A stretch of 64,000 bases of DNA from Gnetum montanum. Its lineage: Eukaryota > Streptophyta > Gnetopsida > Gnetales > Gnetaceae. A model generated the notes under the pieces. That model saw nothing but the letters and a program-made list of their open reading frames with translations, was not told the origin of the DNA and did no database searches. This document shows positions 33,783-44,483 of this stretch, in pieces. The stretch is taken from assembly GCA_015680685.1 (NCBI GenBank), contig MNCI01002086.1, positions 4,781 to 68,780 of the forward strand, in the 5' to 3' direction. Position 1 is the stretch's first letter, and every line of letters starts with the position of its first letter. The translations under genes and the position numbers were made by a program.

Positions 33783-34310
33783 TATTTTCCACCTTTAATG
33801 CTTTATCATTAAAACAAAAGCTTTTTTTTATATTTGTGCTACATTTTTCTATCTTTCTAAAAATTTCTCCTTGATAAGCTTGCAAGTTTAGTCTAAATTT
33901 ATTATTACATTAATATTTTCAATATCTTATTTTAGTAGCCATAATCTTCCTTCATGGCATCACCATTGTTGGGATTTTCAAATGATATCTCTTCAGATCT
34001 TCTTATTATTTTTATTCTTTAATTAGAATGTTAGGAAATGATACATCGCTTCAACTTCCAATGGTAAAAAAAGTAGATTCTAATAAAAATATTCCATATG
34101 GGACTTAAGTTTTTACCTAAAATTCATTCAACAAGAATTGTTTATGAAGTTTTTCAATTTTCTTCATTTAGTTTTAATCAAGACATAGACCCTACATTAC
34201 ATATTCATAAACCATTATAGCTTGTATAATTTTTTGAAATAGATATTTTTGCATAGTCTAAATCCAAATAATACTACATCTATTATTCAATGTATCTAAA
34301 GTTTTATAGC
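33783..34310. other. Spacer before element D
   Basis: AT-rich, and no gene or repeat was recognised. Confidence 0.4.
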
Positions 34311-35126
34311 TGATGAGCTGTGATATTGGGTTCGCGATATCCGAGCCTGCTAAGTAATATCGAACATCCGATGTCAGAACCTGTCTCGTTGCCTATAAAT
34401 AAGAGGTGGGAGCACTTGGTTTTGGCATTAGTTTTCTTAATTCCTTACCCAAACTCTTGCAGTATTCCCTTTCCAGAGTTAGAATTATTTCTAAGTGCTT
34501 GCAATAGGAGTCATAAAGTGGATGGATCTTTATTTAAGCATTGTGTACTTGAGCACACCTTGTGTCTGGAAATAAAGACAAACTTTGTGATAAACCTTGC
34601 AGCATTTAGAATAGCTTATTTATTGCATTTAATGTTATTTATAGTTATTTAATGCTTTCGTTAGTTAATTCATGTTTCTTTTATTGTTTCGTTAATTTTT
34701 ACAAGTAAGCACACTTAGTACGACCACTTCGAGCATACGTGGAACACTTGGTAACCCAGCAATGACTAGTGTTTGGTAATCCTAGTAATGTTACACTGGT
34801 TCAGGATGTGTATGGAGAGAGGGAATGGATGCTGGTGTTAGGACTAGTTAGAACCTAGCAGATTAGTTAAATTAAATTAGTTACTTAATTATTTTGCTTC
34901 TCCCATTTAGCACCAAGACATAAACATAAAAAGCATAAAAATCATATACGTCAAGTTTACTTAACCATACAATCGTGCCATATGAGTAAGCTTGGAAAGA
35001 TAACAATCGCTTAACCCATCCTTGTTCTATGAAGGTGCATAAACACTTAGTCCTTAGAATTCGATTGGATCGTGCATAACACTCGTATTCGTATGGTTGA
35101 GTGTAGGGGTACCTCGCCGCTCATCA
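34311..35126 (+). mobile_element. 5' LTR of element D
   Basis: It starts TGATGAGCTG and ends CTCATCA, 816 bp. U3 holds degenerate GATATC-type units (34320-34380), then TATA (CCTATAAATAAGAGG near 34393). R has AATAAAGACAA near 34570. U5 ends with the family GGTTGAGTGTAGGGGTACC block. Confidence 0.92.
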
Positions 35127-35145
35127 TTAGTGCCGTTGTCAAGGA
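35127..35145 (+). promoter_or_regulatory. Primer binding site of element D, tRNA-Asp type
   Basis: TAGTGCCGTTGTCAAGGA differs from TGGCGCCGTTGCCGGGGA at five positions, all transitions. It directly follows the LTR and one extra T. Confidence 0.85.
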
Positions 35146-35262
35146 CTTTGTTGTTTGTGCTCTAATTAGAACTTAGGAATCTTCCCATCATTGGAACAAA
35201 CCCTTAGGGTTAGTTACGAAAAAAATTAATATAATAATACATTGCACACTAAATAATTAATT

Positions 35263-37250
35263 ATGTCTCCTTCTTCCTATGAAAATGCTTCATCGCCTAG
35301 GTTTGACACAATGAATAGTCGGAGGCGTAGTACACATGATGATTCGCCAGTGCCCCAACAGTTTCGCTTGGTATACGTTGATCCTAATGAGTATGTACTA
35401 GACTTTACGTTTATCCTCCACTAGGATGAACAGTTGTGATGGCGTGATTTAGAGGGTAACATAGTATTACCACCCAATCGCTTAATGCTAAGCATGCTTC
35501 TTCGTGCTCTCACATGAATTGGTATGGAGCACCTACAATTGGAATACGTTGTGCATGAACAAGATTCAAGGGATTATCAACCTACAAAGGCATAATGTCA
35601 AAGGGACTTGCAACAGGAGATACATTATAAATCTATGAAGGGGAAGTGGTCTTAGGATGTTCCGTATGTCCTAAGTGAAAATGAGGATGGTGAACTTGCC
35701 TCAGGAGGTTTTCCACAAAATGATGTTCCTTCCATTGACTTCGGTCAAGGGGTTTTGTATCAGAACCTTCACTCAACCATCCATAACCCAAGTTTTGACA
35801 CCAATGGACACAAAGGGTTCGAAAAAGGAACACAAGCACATGATAAAGATGGACATTCTGATCGTAACTGTGACTGAGGCCTCGACCACTGAAGAGAGGG
35901 TAGCAGGTACCATCATGATGATGGGCCTTCTTCCTCTTCACCTTCATCATCTCCTTCCCCCTCTCCTTTAGGATCTAGACACAATCACAAAGAGAAAGAT
36001 CATGAGGACAATGGTAAGCGAAATAGAGATTATAGATGAAATAGTCGAGAAAGGGGACGAGGGAATTCTAGAGAAATGTATCATGAAAGGAGGGAGAGTA
36101 GGGAACAACATAGGCATCATAGACGCCATAGAGAATAGGATCACGATGAACCCCTACTTGCTACCCAAAGTATGCTAGATATAACCAAAGTTGTTAGGAT
36201 CCCAACAAGGCACTAAAAGGATAGTAGGATCAAAGGATTAGACATGAACAATATCCCACCATTTGAAGGGGGATACAATGCTGATCCTCAAAATCATCTA
36301 CAAGTGCTCTATAACACATGTGCCTTGCAAAATATAGAAAATGAGTGGCAAAAACTAAATTTGTTTCCATGAACACTGATCAAAGAAGCGAAAAGCTGGT
36401 ACTTGTCCTTAGAACTAGAATCCATTCGTCGATGGAGTACCATGTTAGAGTTATTCAATGATAAGTATCAAATGTACTCCTGAGTGTCCAACCTGCGAAA
36501 GCAAATCCAAGGATGGAAACAAGGAGGACACAAACCCTTGGATGTTGCCATGGACCGATATTATGCATTATTACATTGTTGCCCTAGCCATGGTTACATG
36601 CAGAGGGAACAACTATGTCATCTCGTAGATGGGCTTAGGTATGAAATGCAAAGAACCCTGGGGACTTATGCCCAAGGAAGGCTATCTGAGCTCAAAGTCC
36701 ATCAAATACAAAGATTGTTGGAGCAAGTTGCCAAGGAGGAAGGTGAGTTAAGAAAAAGAGAAAGTGCAGAGGAATACAACAAAGACTCTTCCCTTTGAAA
36801 GAAGAAGTTAGATTTTGTGAGGATGAAGAAGAGTTACCACTTGAAGAGATGGTGAATAGGAAGACTTTGCCCATTTAAAAGTTCACATTAGATATATTGG
36901 CAAAGGTAGATCAAATGTGGGACTCTCTAGATAATAAATTTCAAACCATTCTCAAAATAGTAGAGGAGTCTAGAGAGCAAGGTAGTGATTGAGAAAGGAG
37001 AAAAAAGAAAGAAAATGAATATGCATGTAACAAAGGTAAGGGCAAAGTTGCCATCATTGAAGAGGTTGTGGATTCAGATATAGACAATGATGGTGGATGT
37101 GAGATATGCCAATATGACCACCCTAAAGGATGTTGCCCAGTAATCTCACATCTGCAAGAGTCTGGGGTGTATGCACTAAACCCTCGATTAAACAGACGGA
37201 AAACACCCTGAAGGTTACCTTATCCTCAAGGTAACCCAAGGTAGTTCCAC
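35263..37250 (+). pseudogene. Gag of element D
   Basis: The start ATG gives MSPSSYENASSPRFDTMN. An Arg/Ser/His-rich region follows (PSSSSPSSPSPSPLGSRHNH at about 35924), then the gag core: DMNNIPPFEGGYNADPQN (36244), WQKLNLFP.TLIKEAKSWY, RWSTMLELFNDKYQMYS, and NLRKQIQGWKQGGHKPLD (36493), to LSELKVHQIQRLLEQVAKEE. The frame from 35263 to 36798 is kept, with several stops at Gln, Trp or Arg codons. A one-base loss near 36803 shifts it. Near 37100 a shifted frame encodes CEICQYDHPKGCC, a compact Cys/His box. Gag assembles the particle and binds RNA. Confidence 0.88.
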
Positions 37251-37790
37251 CAACCCTTAACGTATTATCCAAGTGGAACTCCACCACAACCAAATAAACA
37301 GTATCAACAGTGGAAACACCCAAAATCATGGGGAATGCCACCACCATGTCAACAGTAGCCTTACCATCAACCTGACCCATATGAGTACTACGTGTAGCAG
37401 CCAATCTCTCCACGTGACTCTACTAGTCATGTCACTCCTCAACCTCACTACCAAGTTCACGAGTACTGTAGAACTCCTTCTCCTAGGAGAATTGTTTCAA
37501 AAATGTACTATCCTTCTCATCCAACCACACCTCTTCCACCCTTAGCTCCATTACCACTTGCTCCAGTTATGCAAGGTGAGCTCCCTACCGAGCTGTAGCA
37601 ATGCAACACTACAAGGGTTTTCAACCCTCAACCTACTATTGGTTCAGACAAATGCACAAAGAAGAGACATTTCTTTAGAATCGACAGTCCAACTAAGTCC
37701 TTACAACCATAAGCGGCTAATCCTCCAAATGCCTCGCCATCATTCGAATCTTCAGAGCTTCCTTCAAACCAAAGACCACACTTAACGCAC
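37251..37790 (+). pseudogene. Gag-protease linker of element D, Pro/Tyr/Gln-rich
   Basis: The region corresponds to 15160-15700 of element C (reverse) and encodes a proline-rich, low-complexity linker in a broken frame. No domain is recognised. Open frames listed on the opposite strand are shadows. Confidence 0.6.
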
Positions 37791-37991
37791 ATGGTCATGT
37801 TGACTTATGCCATTACTGATTGGATTAAAGTTGGCCATCTTCCTAGGAAATTCTTTGATCTTGGGAGTCCTCTTATATATGTACAAATCATTGGGAATGA
37901 GTCATGCAAAGCTCTTTTGGATTCAAGTTCTAGTGTCAACTTAATCTCTCAAGAAATGTACAAAGCCTGGAACCTACCTATATGCAACTAG
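37791..37991 (+). pseudogene. Aspartic protease of element D, truncated
   Basis: The active-site block CKALLDSSSSVNLISQEMYKA is present, again with Ser where LDSGSS has Gly. After MYKAWNLP the sequence jumps to the linker that follows protease in element C, so about 370 bp covering the flap and GRAWL motif are deleted. The upstream segment MLTYAITDWIKVGHLP matches element C. The protease would process gag-pol. Confidence 0.85.
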
Positions 37992-38183
37992 TGTGCACAA
38001 ATAACTAACATACAAAGATGCCTGTATGTAGTGGGCACAAGACAGGAAGGCACCTAGTGGTTGATAGCTAACCAAAAGAGGAACTCAACTATATGCATGG
38101 AACCAACTGAGAGCTTGACTTGTGCCTACATCGATAGCATAGACACATTAGAGCAAGTCCATTGCCAACTTCCAATTCCGAAC

Positions 38184-39780
38184 ATCGAAAATATCAACTA
38201 GGGGAAGGGTAAAATCCTTGACGAGTTCAAGCAAGAGTCCCTTGAGTTAAAATCGTTGCCTACCGGTATGGAGTATACATTTCTCAAGAATGGAAAACGA
38301 GTAATCATTAACGCTAAACTCGCTTCTCAACAAAAAGAAAGACTACTAAAAATGGTAAAAAAATGGTCAAGAGCCTCTACTTGGTTATATCCCAAATTAA
38401 CCGGAATAGATCCTAGGATATGCCAACATAGAATTTACACTGATCCCTCCATGAAGCCTCGACAACAACCACAGAGGCGACTGAAGCCAAAGCTTAAGCA
38501 AGTGGTTAAAGAAGAAGTTGAATAACTTCTAAAAGCTAGGTTCATCTACCCCATTGCTGACAATGAATGGGTTAATCCCTTAGTCATTGTACCTAAAAGG
38601 GGAGATAAATGGAGGGTGTGTATAGACTTTAGGCTACTGAACATGGCAAGATACAAAGACCACTTCCCATTGCCATTCGTCGACTAAGTCTTAGACACCA
38701 TTGCAGGGCATTGCTACTATAGTTTTTTGGATGGTTATAGTGGATACAATCAAATTCAAATAGCACCAGAAGATCAAGCCAAGACCACGTTCACAAGTCC
38801 TTGGGGGAATTTTGCATATAGGCAGATGTTGTTTGGCTTGTGCAATGTCCCAACAACATTTCAATGTTTGGTTTGAAGTATCTTTCAGTGGTAAATAGGG
38901 AATGGTATGGAGGTTTTCATGGATGATTTCTCCACCTATGGAGTGGAATTTGAGCAAGCATTGGACTAATTAGAGCAAGTACTGAAACGATGTGTAGAAA
39001 CCAACTTAAGGCTCAATTGGCAAAAAATCCATTTAATGGTCCAAGAAGGCATTGTGTTAGGGCATAAGATTTCACAAATAGAGATAGAGGTAGATCCTGA
39101 AAATATTAATGTTATCCAAGGAATCACTCATCAACCTAAAACTGTAAAAGATATGTGGTCATTCCTTGGACATACTGGCTATTATAGACGATTCATTGAG
39201 AACTTTTCAAAGGTTGCAAAATCATTGGTTGAATTAACGAAAAAGGACGTACCCTTTGACTAGACTAGGGAATGTGAGATAGCTTTCCAAATCTTAAAAC
39301 AAAAGCTCCTAGAGGTACCTATTCTACAGGCTCCTAACTAGTCTAGACCATTCCACATGATGATTGATGTGTCCAACTTTACTTTAGGAGCTGTACTTAC
39401 GTAGTCAGATGATCAGAAACGACCCTATTACATTCACTGTGCAAGTCAAAGTATTGCTAGTGCACAACTCAATTACACCACAACAAAAAAATAATTAATG
39501 GCTGTGGTGTTTGCACTGGAAAAATTTAGGCACTATGTATTGGGCTATAAGATATTTGTACATATGGATCATAGTGCAATTTGGTTCTTAATGAATAAAC
39601 CAACGATGAGCCCTCGCATCATACGGTGGCTCGTGATCTTACAAGAGTTCAACTTTACAATGATCGATCATAAAGGCACCGAGAATATTGTTGCTGATCA
39701 ATTATCTCGGTTACGATGGGCAACAAAGAGGACGAATATCCAATTTCTGACCATTTCCCCAATGAACTCCTCTTTGTAGG
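38184..39780 (+). pseudogene. Reverse transcriptase and RNase H of element D
   Basis: Motifs in order are MEYTFLKNGKRVIINAKLAS (from 38268), RICQHRIYTDPSMKPRQQPQ, WVNPLVIVPKRGDKWRVCID, HFPLPFVD, YYSFLDGYSGYNQIQIAPED, FGLCNVPTTFQ, the catalytic MEVFMDDFSTYG, VLGHKISQIEIEVDPENI, HTGYYRRFIENFSKVAK, then RNase H (FHMMIDVSNFTLGAVLT, YTTTKK, EKFRHYVLGYKIFVHMDHSA). One frame runs throughout with stops mainly at Gln and Trp positions. A one-base loss near 39722 (RWATKR instead of RWDNK) ends it. Members of this family copy RNA to DNA in particles. Confidence 0.9.
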
Positions 39781-41157
39781 TGTAATAAACAATCAATTAA
39801 CCACAGAGATAAATTGGTATAGTAGCATTCTTACCTATCTCCTCACACAAAGAATACCACAAGGGTTAGACGTTAAAAAGAAACAATAGTTTCTTCACTG
39901 AGCCAAATATTTCATGGAAATTAATGGAGAACTTTATAAAGTATGTTTTGATGGCTTGGTTTGATGGTGTGTTCTTGATGTAGATCAATTGCGAGTTCTC
40001 CAAGATGCTCATGAGGGCCTTTGTGGGGGTCATTACACTAGGAGAAAAATAGCCATTAAAATCTTGCTTGTAGGATATTATTGGCCTACATTGTTCTTGG
40101 ACGCATATCATTTTGTCCAATCTTGTGAGCACTGCCAATGTGATAGGGGAATGACTACTAGAATGGAGGGTCCACAACAATGGATTCAACCCTTAGAACC
40201 CTTCAACATATGGGGAATTGATTTTATGGGCCCTATTACACCAATGTCCAATGGAAAGGCCTACATTGTTGTTGTTGTTGACTATTTTACAAAGTGGGCA
40301 GAAGCAGCCGTTGTTATGGACTGTCCATCATCTATCGTTGCATGATTTGTTTTACAACAAATCATAAATAGGTTTGGCATGCCTCGTGCCCTTATTTCTG
40401 ACAATGGTACACACTTTACAGGTGTGACTTTATGGAAGTTGAGCACAAACTATCTACACCATATCATCCTCAAGTGAATGGTCAAGCTAAAGTCACCAAT
40501 AGGGAGATCACAAAAATATTATCATGAACCATTAGTAAATATAGGTGAGATTGGAGCACCAAGCTGAACGATGCTCTTTGGGCATACCGCTCCACGTGAA
40601 AACTGCCTATAGGCTACTCTCTGTATGAGTTAGTGTATGGTACACTTCCAATGCTTCCTATTCAAGCTGAGCTCTGTACCCTATCCACAACATGTGACCT
40701 TAACCTTGACCTCAATCTAGCACAAAAAGAATGATTAATAAACCTTAACTTGCGAGATGAGAACCGATTAGTTGCCTTGTCATCTAACGAATTGCATAAG
40801 GCCTTTAATAAACAACGTTATGATGTAAGGATTAGGAAAGTTAAATACCAATTGGGAGATAAGGTTCTGTATTGGAATCCCACACATGTGCCACAACGAA
40901 CTAAATTTCAAACACTGTGGGGGGGGGGGGGGGGNGGACCTTATATCATTCATGAAACTTTTCCTTCAGGGGCCATGATGATCTATAACCCTGAAAACCC
41001 AAATAAGAAATTACTGGTCAACATCCAGCAAACCAAACCATTCCATGTGCCTAAAATAGCCAGTACTAATAGTACCTCTATTGGTGGACAATCCTACTCC
41101 TTATTTCGGATCGCCTCCTTCCAACTCAGTCATGGGGGAGATGGCCACGAATGCTAA
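39781..41157 (+). pseudogene. Integrase of element D
   Basis: HEGLCGGHYTRRKIAIKILL and SCEHCQCDRG form the zinc region (about 40010-40150). The core has GIDFMGPITPMSNGKAY (first Asp), SDNGTHFTG (second Asp) and NREI. About 26 bases are missing near 40430 relative to A (KLMQ.LGVE), which shifts the frame. The C-terminal part (ENRLVALSSNELHKAF, GDKVLYWNPTHVPQRTKFQT) is well kept. A poly-G run with N at 40935 replaces one or two codons before GPYIIHETFPSG. Confidence 0.88.
40919..40937. other. Poly-G run with N (assembly artefact)
   Basis: Sixteen G, an N at 40935 and two more G occur where element A reads GGGAAGAAC. A homopolymer placed exactly at a gap in otherwise normal integrase is likely a sequencing or gap-fill fault. 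Confidence 0.75.
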
Positions 41158-41805
41158 CCATTCTAAGCCCTCAGTTCTTTTTGTATTTTTGTTTTACACA
41201 TTTTTCATCTTTACTTGGCTTTGTTTTATACCATTGTTAATATTTTTACTATTTCTTTTTTTAATTTATTCTTACTCATCACATAAGAAGTGCTCATGAT
41301 GGTGGATTATACTATAGTGGTGTTGATTGCTAATGTTTGGCTTTTACCTTTGACTTTTAATGTTGATACTAAGATATGGTTTCTTTTGATAAAACAGGTA
41401 ATGAGTCCACGTCATCCACTCATCCATGCAACTCTATGGTATTCCTTGTTTTGGAAATGTAATGTCCCTTTTTCTATGAAAACCTATTAATGAATTGATG
41501 GCTTAGTACTCTTTGAACCAAGAAAAGATTCAAACGGATGGAAAAGGGTGTGACCTCAAGGGGATTCGATGCATTTGTGCTGGCTACTCTCTTGGGTACT
41601 TGGACGTTTTTCATAAGTTTTCTGCCATTCTGCTACTGACCAATATCAGAAAGTTGACTAAATAAAATAAGTCTTTGCATGGTGTGGTTCTCACGAAAAA
41701 AAATAAAAGAGAAAGAGAAAAAAAAACCTTGTGAGAATTCAAAGTACACCCCTTAGACATAATAAGAAACATGGGCCAAAAGCACTAGTTATGGCATTTC
41801 AATTA
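41158..41805 (+). other. Non-coding 3' region of element D
   Basis: It matches 1697-2126 plus 2983-3200 of element A, including the A-rich stretch and GTGAGAATTCAAAG. It contains the uninterrupted target site of A's solo LTR (41569-41573). Confidence 0.8.
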
Positions 41806-41876
41806 GCCCACAGTTTTAACATTCAATCGCCCAAATAACTCAGTAGCTAATGTGAGTATTTAGCCAATAACTCAAC

Positions 41877-41930
41877 ATGGGCCGATTCTCTGTGATCACC
41901 TGGGCCGATTCTCTGTGATTACCATCGGCC
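41877..41930. repeat. Tandem copies of a LINE-derived 25-mer at the element D break
   Basis: GGCCGATTCTCTGTGATCAC occurs twice in tandem and again at about 44826 within the GC-rich LINE (same strand). Confidence 0.7.
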
Positions 41931-41959
41931 CAGGTGCTCTTTTATGCCAAAGTTGTTGA

Positions 41960-42220
41960 GAGTGAGAGCATAAATTTGGCCGATGGTGAGAGCATACACT
42001 AATTCATGGAATTTTTTTTTCAGAAAACCCATCCTTAGGAAAAATAAGGTACAAAACTCTTGTTCTTCGTCCAGAAGGCATGAAAATTTGGGTTTTTAAA
42101 TCTTGTTCTTCATCCAGAAGTCGCGAAATTTTTTACTCAAAGAACTTCTTACTTGTAATCTTATAAGATTCTATCGGCCAATTTATAGATATATATTATA
42201 AATATATATAACTAAGCTAG
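41960..42220. mobile_element. Foldback-family arm, copy 1
   Basis: It carries GGCCGATGGTGAGAGCATAC, CAGAAAACCCATCCTTAGG, CTTGTTCTTCGTCCAGAAGG and a terminal AGATATATATTATAAATATA. It is nearly identical to 43562-43806 in the same orientation, and both resemble an arm of 33303-33782. Confidence 0.75.
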
Positions 42221-42329
42221 TGATCACCAGTCGTCTTCTGCTACAGCGATGATTTAAACATAACAAATAGAAATATTATAAGACCATGGAATGCTTTATT
42301 GAATGATCATAAACATGTTGTAATACAGC

Positions 42330-42970
42330 AGAAATGATCAATGTACAAACCCTAGGCCCTGCAGAGGGATTCGTCGACTGAAGATGTCGGCCCCAGAGAA
42401 CACATGGTGAGGCAACCGTCTGGTGCCAGGGGGCCACAGCAGGCTGTTGAGGGAATGCTCTATGAGACACCAACCCTACCCCGCAATCATACAACCAGAC
42501 ACTGCAATGGATCGAGAACGTTATCAGAGACGACATGATAGGTATTGCCCAGATAATCAAAGAAAATCATCGTCACTTGGCTATTGGCTCAGGCAAGAAG
42601 GCCTCCAAACCCTCGAGGAGAGTNTGCCTGGCTATTGGCTCAGGCAAGAAGGCCTCCAAACCCTCGAGGAGAGTCGGGGCTCTAACCATGAACACCCCAA
42701 AAGGCCCTAACGTGGGGGCACATGGAACAACTCTCCCCCCCCCTCCCCCCCCCGAGACATGATCGGCCTAGTCCGAACTACTGTTTAAGGGATTGGGGAT
42801 CAGACATATCACCCACTAACGGGGATGCCCTGAGGCGGTCAAGACTTGCAGGAGGCCCTGGGGTTTGGGCACACTGTCGGTGTGGGCTCAGCAACTCTGG
42901 CCTACGCTATACTGGTGTATAGTATTTTTTGGGAATAAAAATTTGCTCGATTTTTTCTAAAAAAAATCAT
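42330..42970 (+). mobile_element. GC-rich LINE, 3' end copy (plus strand)
   Basis: IGIAQIIKENHRHLA (from 42541) parallels TGIAQVITENRRRLA at the 3' end of the LINE at 44.5 kb. The terminal TTGGGAATA...TTTGCTCGA...TTTTTTCTAAAAAA matches that LINE's tail and ends in poly-A near 42965. A 46-bp duplication flanks an N at 42624. The 5' limit is uncertain. Confidence 0.7.
42578..42674. repeat. 46-bp exact duplication flanking an N
   Basis: Positions 42578-42623 and 42629-42674 are identical, with an N at 42624. This is the third case of the pattern in the window. Confidence 0.85.
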
Positions 42971-43028
42971 AGCAAAAAGGCTTGTGAAAATCCCAGTATT
43001 ACAAACTCAAGCTTCCACAAAGATGCAT

Positions 43029-43098
43029 GTTGTTGTAGTATAGTGGTAAGTATTTTCGCCTGTCACGCGAATGACCCGGGTTTGATCCCGCAACGGCG
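43029..43098 (+). tRNA. trnD-GUC: tRNA-Asp(GTC)-like gene, probably a pseudogene
   Basis: The acceptor GTTGTTG pairs with CAACGGC (G-T pairs included). The A box TAGTATAGTGG is intact and the anticodon GTC is at 43062-43064 in loop CTGTCAC. The stem TTCGC/GCGAA stays paired although plant tRNA-Asp normally has CCCGC/GCGGG. The T arm reads CCGGGTTTGATCCCG and is two bases short of the usual CCGGGTTCGATCCCCGG. A T run follows as a Pol III terminator. The shortened T arm argues for a pseudogene. Confidence 0.75.
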
Positions 43099-43364
43099 AT
43101 TTTAACATTTTTGAAAGCAAGTTTCGTGCCAGCGTCTATCTTACTGAAACCTTCCTTCAGTACATTGCCCAACGGCATATCCTAATGTTTCTTATTCAAT
43201 TTGTTTCAATTTAGATAATTTTAATAAATTTTTGATTGATTTTATGTATTTTCTCTATTATTCCTACTTAAAATTGTTTTTTTAATTTTATTTTTGCATA
43301 TTCAAATCTTTTATTTGGAGATTGCAATTGCTAAGAATTTTCTTATTTTTTTTTATTTTTTTTA

Positions 43365-43441
43365 AAAAAAGGTCGAGCGAATATATTTCAAAAAAAGAAG
43401 CTATACAAAGCATAGCGTGGGCCAGGGCCCTTGGCCCCATG
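43365..43441 (-). mobile_element. GC-rich LINE, very short 3' end copy (minus strand)
   Basis: TTTTAAAAAAAGGTCGAGCGAA and GCATAGCGTGGGCCAG...TGGCCCC match the 3' end of the LINE at 44484. The copy is 5'-truncated after about 70 bases, where the foldback arm begins. Confidence 0.7.
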
Positions 43442-43444
43442 CAC

Positions 43445-43806
43445 TTCCTAAGGATGGGTTTTCTGAAAAAAAAATTTCCATGAATTAGTGTATGCTCTCA
43501 CCATCAGCCGAATCTTATAAGATTCTATCGGCCAATTTATGCTCTCACTCTCAACAAATTCGGCCGATGGTGAGAGCATACACTAATTCATGGAAATTTT
43601 TTTTCAGAAAACCCATCCTTAGGAAAAATAAGGTACAGAAATCTTGTTCTTCGTCCAGAAGGCATTAAAATTTGGGTTTTTAAATCTTGTTCTTCGTCTA
43701 GAAGTCATGAAATTTTTTACTCAAAGAACTTCTTACTTGTAATCTTATAAGATTCTATCGGCCAATTTATAGATATATATTATAAATATATATAACTAAG
43801 CTAGTA
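43445..43806. mobile_element. Foldback-family copy 2 with inverted repeat
   Basis: CCTAAGGATGGGTTTTCTG (about 43450) and its reverse complement CAGAAAACCCATCCTTAGG (about 43604) bound a perfect inverted repeat including GTATGCTCTCACC. Downstream it continues as the 245-bp arm shared with 41962-42227. Confidence 0.8.
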
Positions 43807-43829
43807 TTTATGCAAATGAACTATCATTG

Positions 43830-44400
43830 TTTGGATAAATTTTATTTCTAAAAAGTTTCCAAAAATTTCATAGGTCTTGCTTTATCATGTGCATCATATT
43901 TTTTATGCTCTTTTAGAAATTTTCTTCTATTTTGTTATAGTAATTTTATGTAGTTCTTATTTAGGACTTTATTATTATTGGAATTTTTGATAACTGAACT
44001 TGCTTGTAAATATTTTTCATCAAACCACTTCTTCTAACCCATAAACTTCAATTGTAAAGTAACATTTTTAGTAGCCTCTAATAAATAGAATTATAACCAA
44101 GCTTAAGATTTTTTTCTAAAATTTTTAATAAATTAGTTATTGTACCTCTGGCTGAAATGTTCTTGTATCTTTAGATATTATAAGTCTTCTTACTTTTTTC
44201 TATTGTGCATTGCTAAAATATTTTACTTAAATGGAAAACTATAAAACATGGTCTAAAAACTTTATTAATTTATCACAAACCATAAAGGCAATAATTGCTT
44301 TTACATTTTGAGGAATGGTTAGGAGTAGATCAGTACATCTTCCTTCTTTATGAAAAATAAATTTTAAGCTTGAAATTTTTTTTTGAATCCTAATTAAAAT
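43830..44400 (-). pseudogene. Possible LINE ORF2 linker fragment
   Basis: On the minus strand a frame reads KWFDEKYLQASSVIKNSN, NKNYIKLL, QNRRKFLKEHKKYDAHDK and ARPMKFLETF, with TAA/TAG at Gln codons. Such WFDxxC-then-basic stretches lie between endonuclease and RT in some LINEs. The evidence is composition and one motif only. Confidence 0.3.
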
Positions 44401-44464
44401 GATAAAATCAAGATCATGTCATCACTCTAACATATGCTTATTTGATTTTTTTTTCAATAAATGA

Positions 44465-44483
44465 AAGATTGTACTTATTATTA
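44465..44483. repeat. Left 19-bp target duplication of the twin-primed LINE
   Basis: AAGATTGTACTTATTATTA is identical to 47374-47392. Confidence 0.93.

Larger units (their letters stand above)
34311..41805 (+). mobile_element. Element D: Athila-like retrotransposon, 3' end lost
   Basis: It comprises a 5' LTR (34311-35126), a tRNA-Asp-type primer site, gag, protease, RT/RNase H, integrase and part of the non-coding 3' region. Homology to element A stops near 41805 inside the 3' region, so the PPT and 3' LTR are missing. D differs from A and C by small indels and a deletion within the protease. It preserves the empty site for the solo LTR in A. Confidence 0.92.

Noticed and set aside
42030-42965. 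Host gene in the GC-rich stretch with frames of 66-95 codons
   Set aside because: The only recognisable peptide (IGIAQIIKENHRHLA) and the poly-A tail belong to the LINE 3' end, and the overlapping frames include the N duplication.
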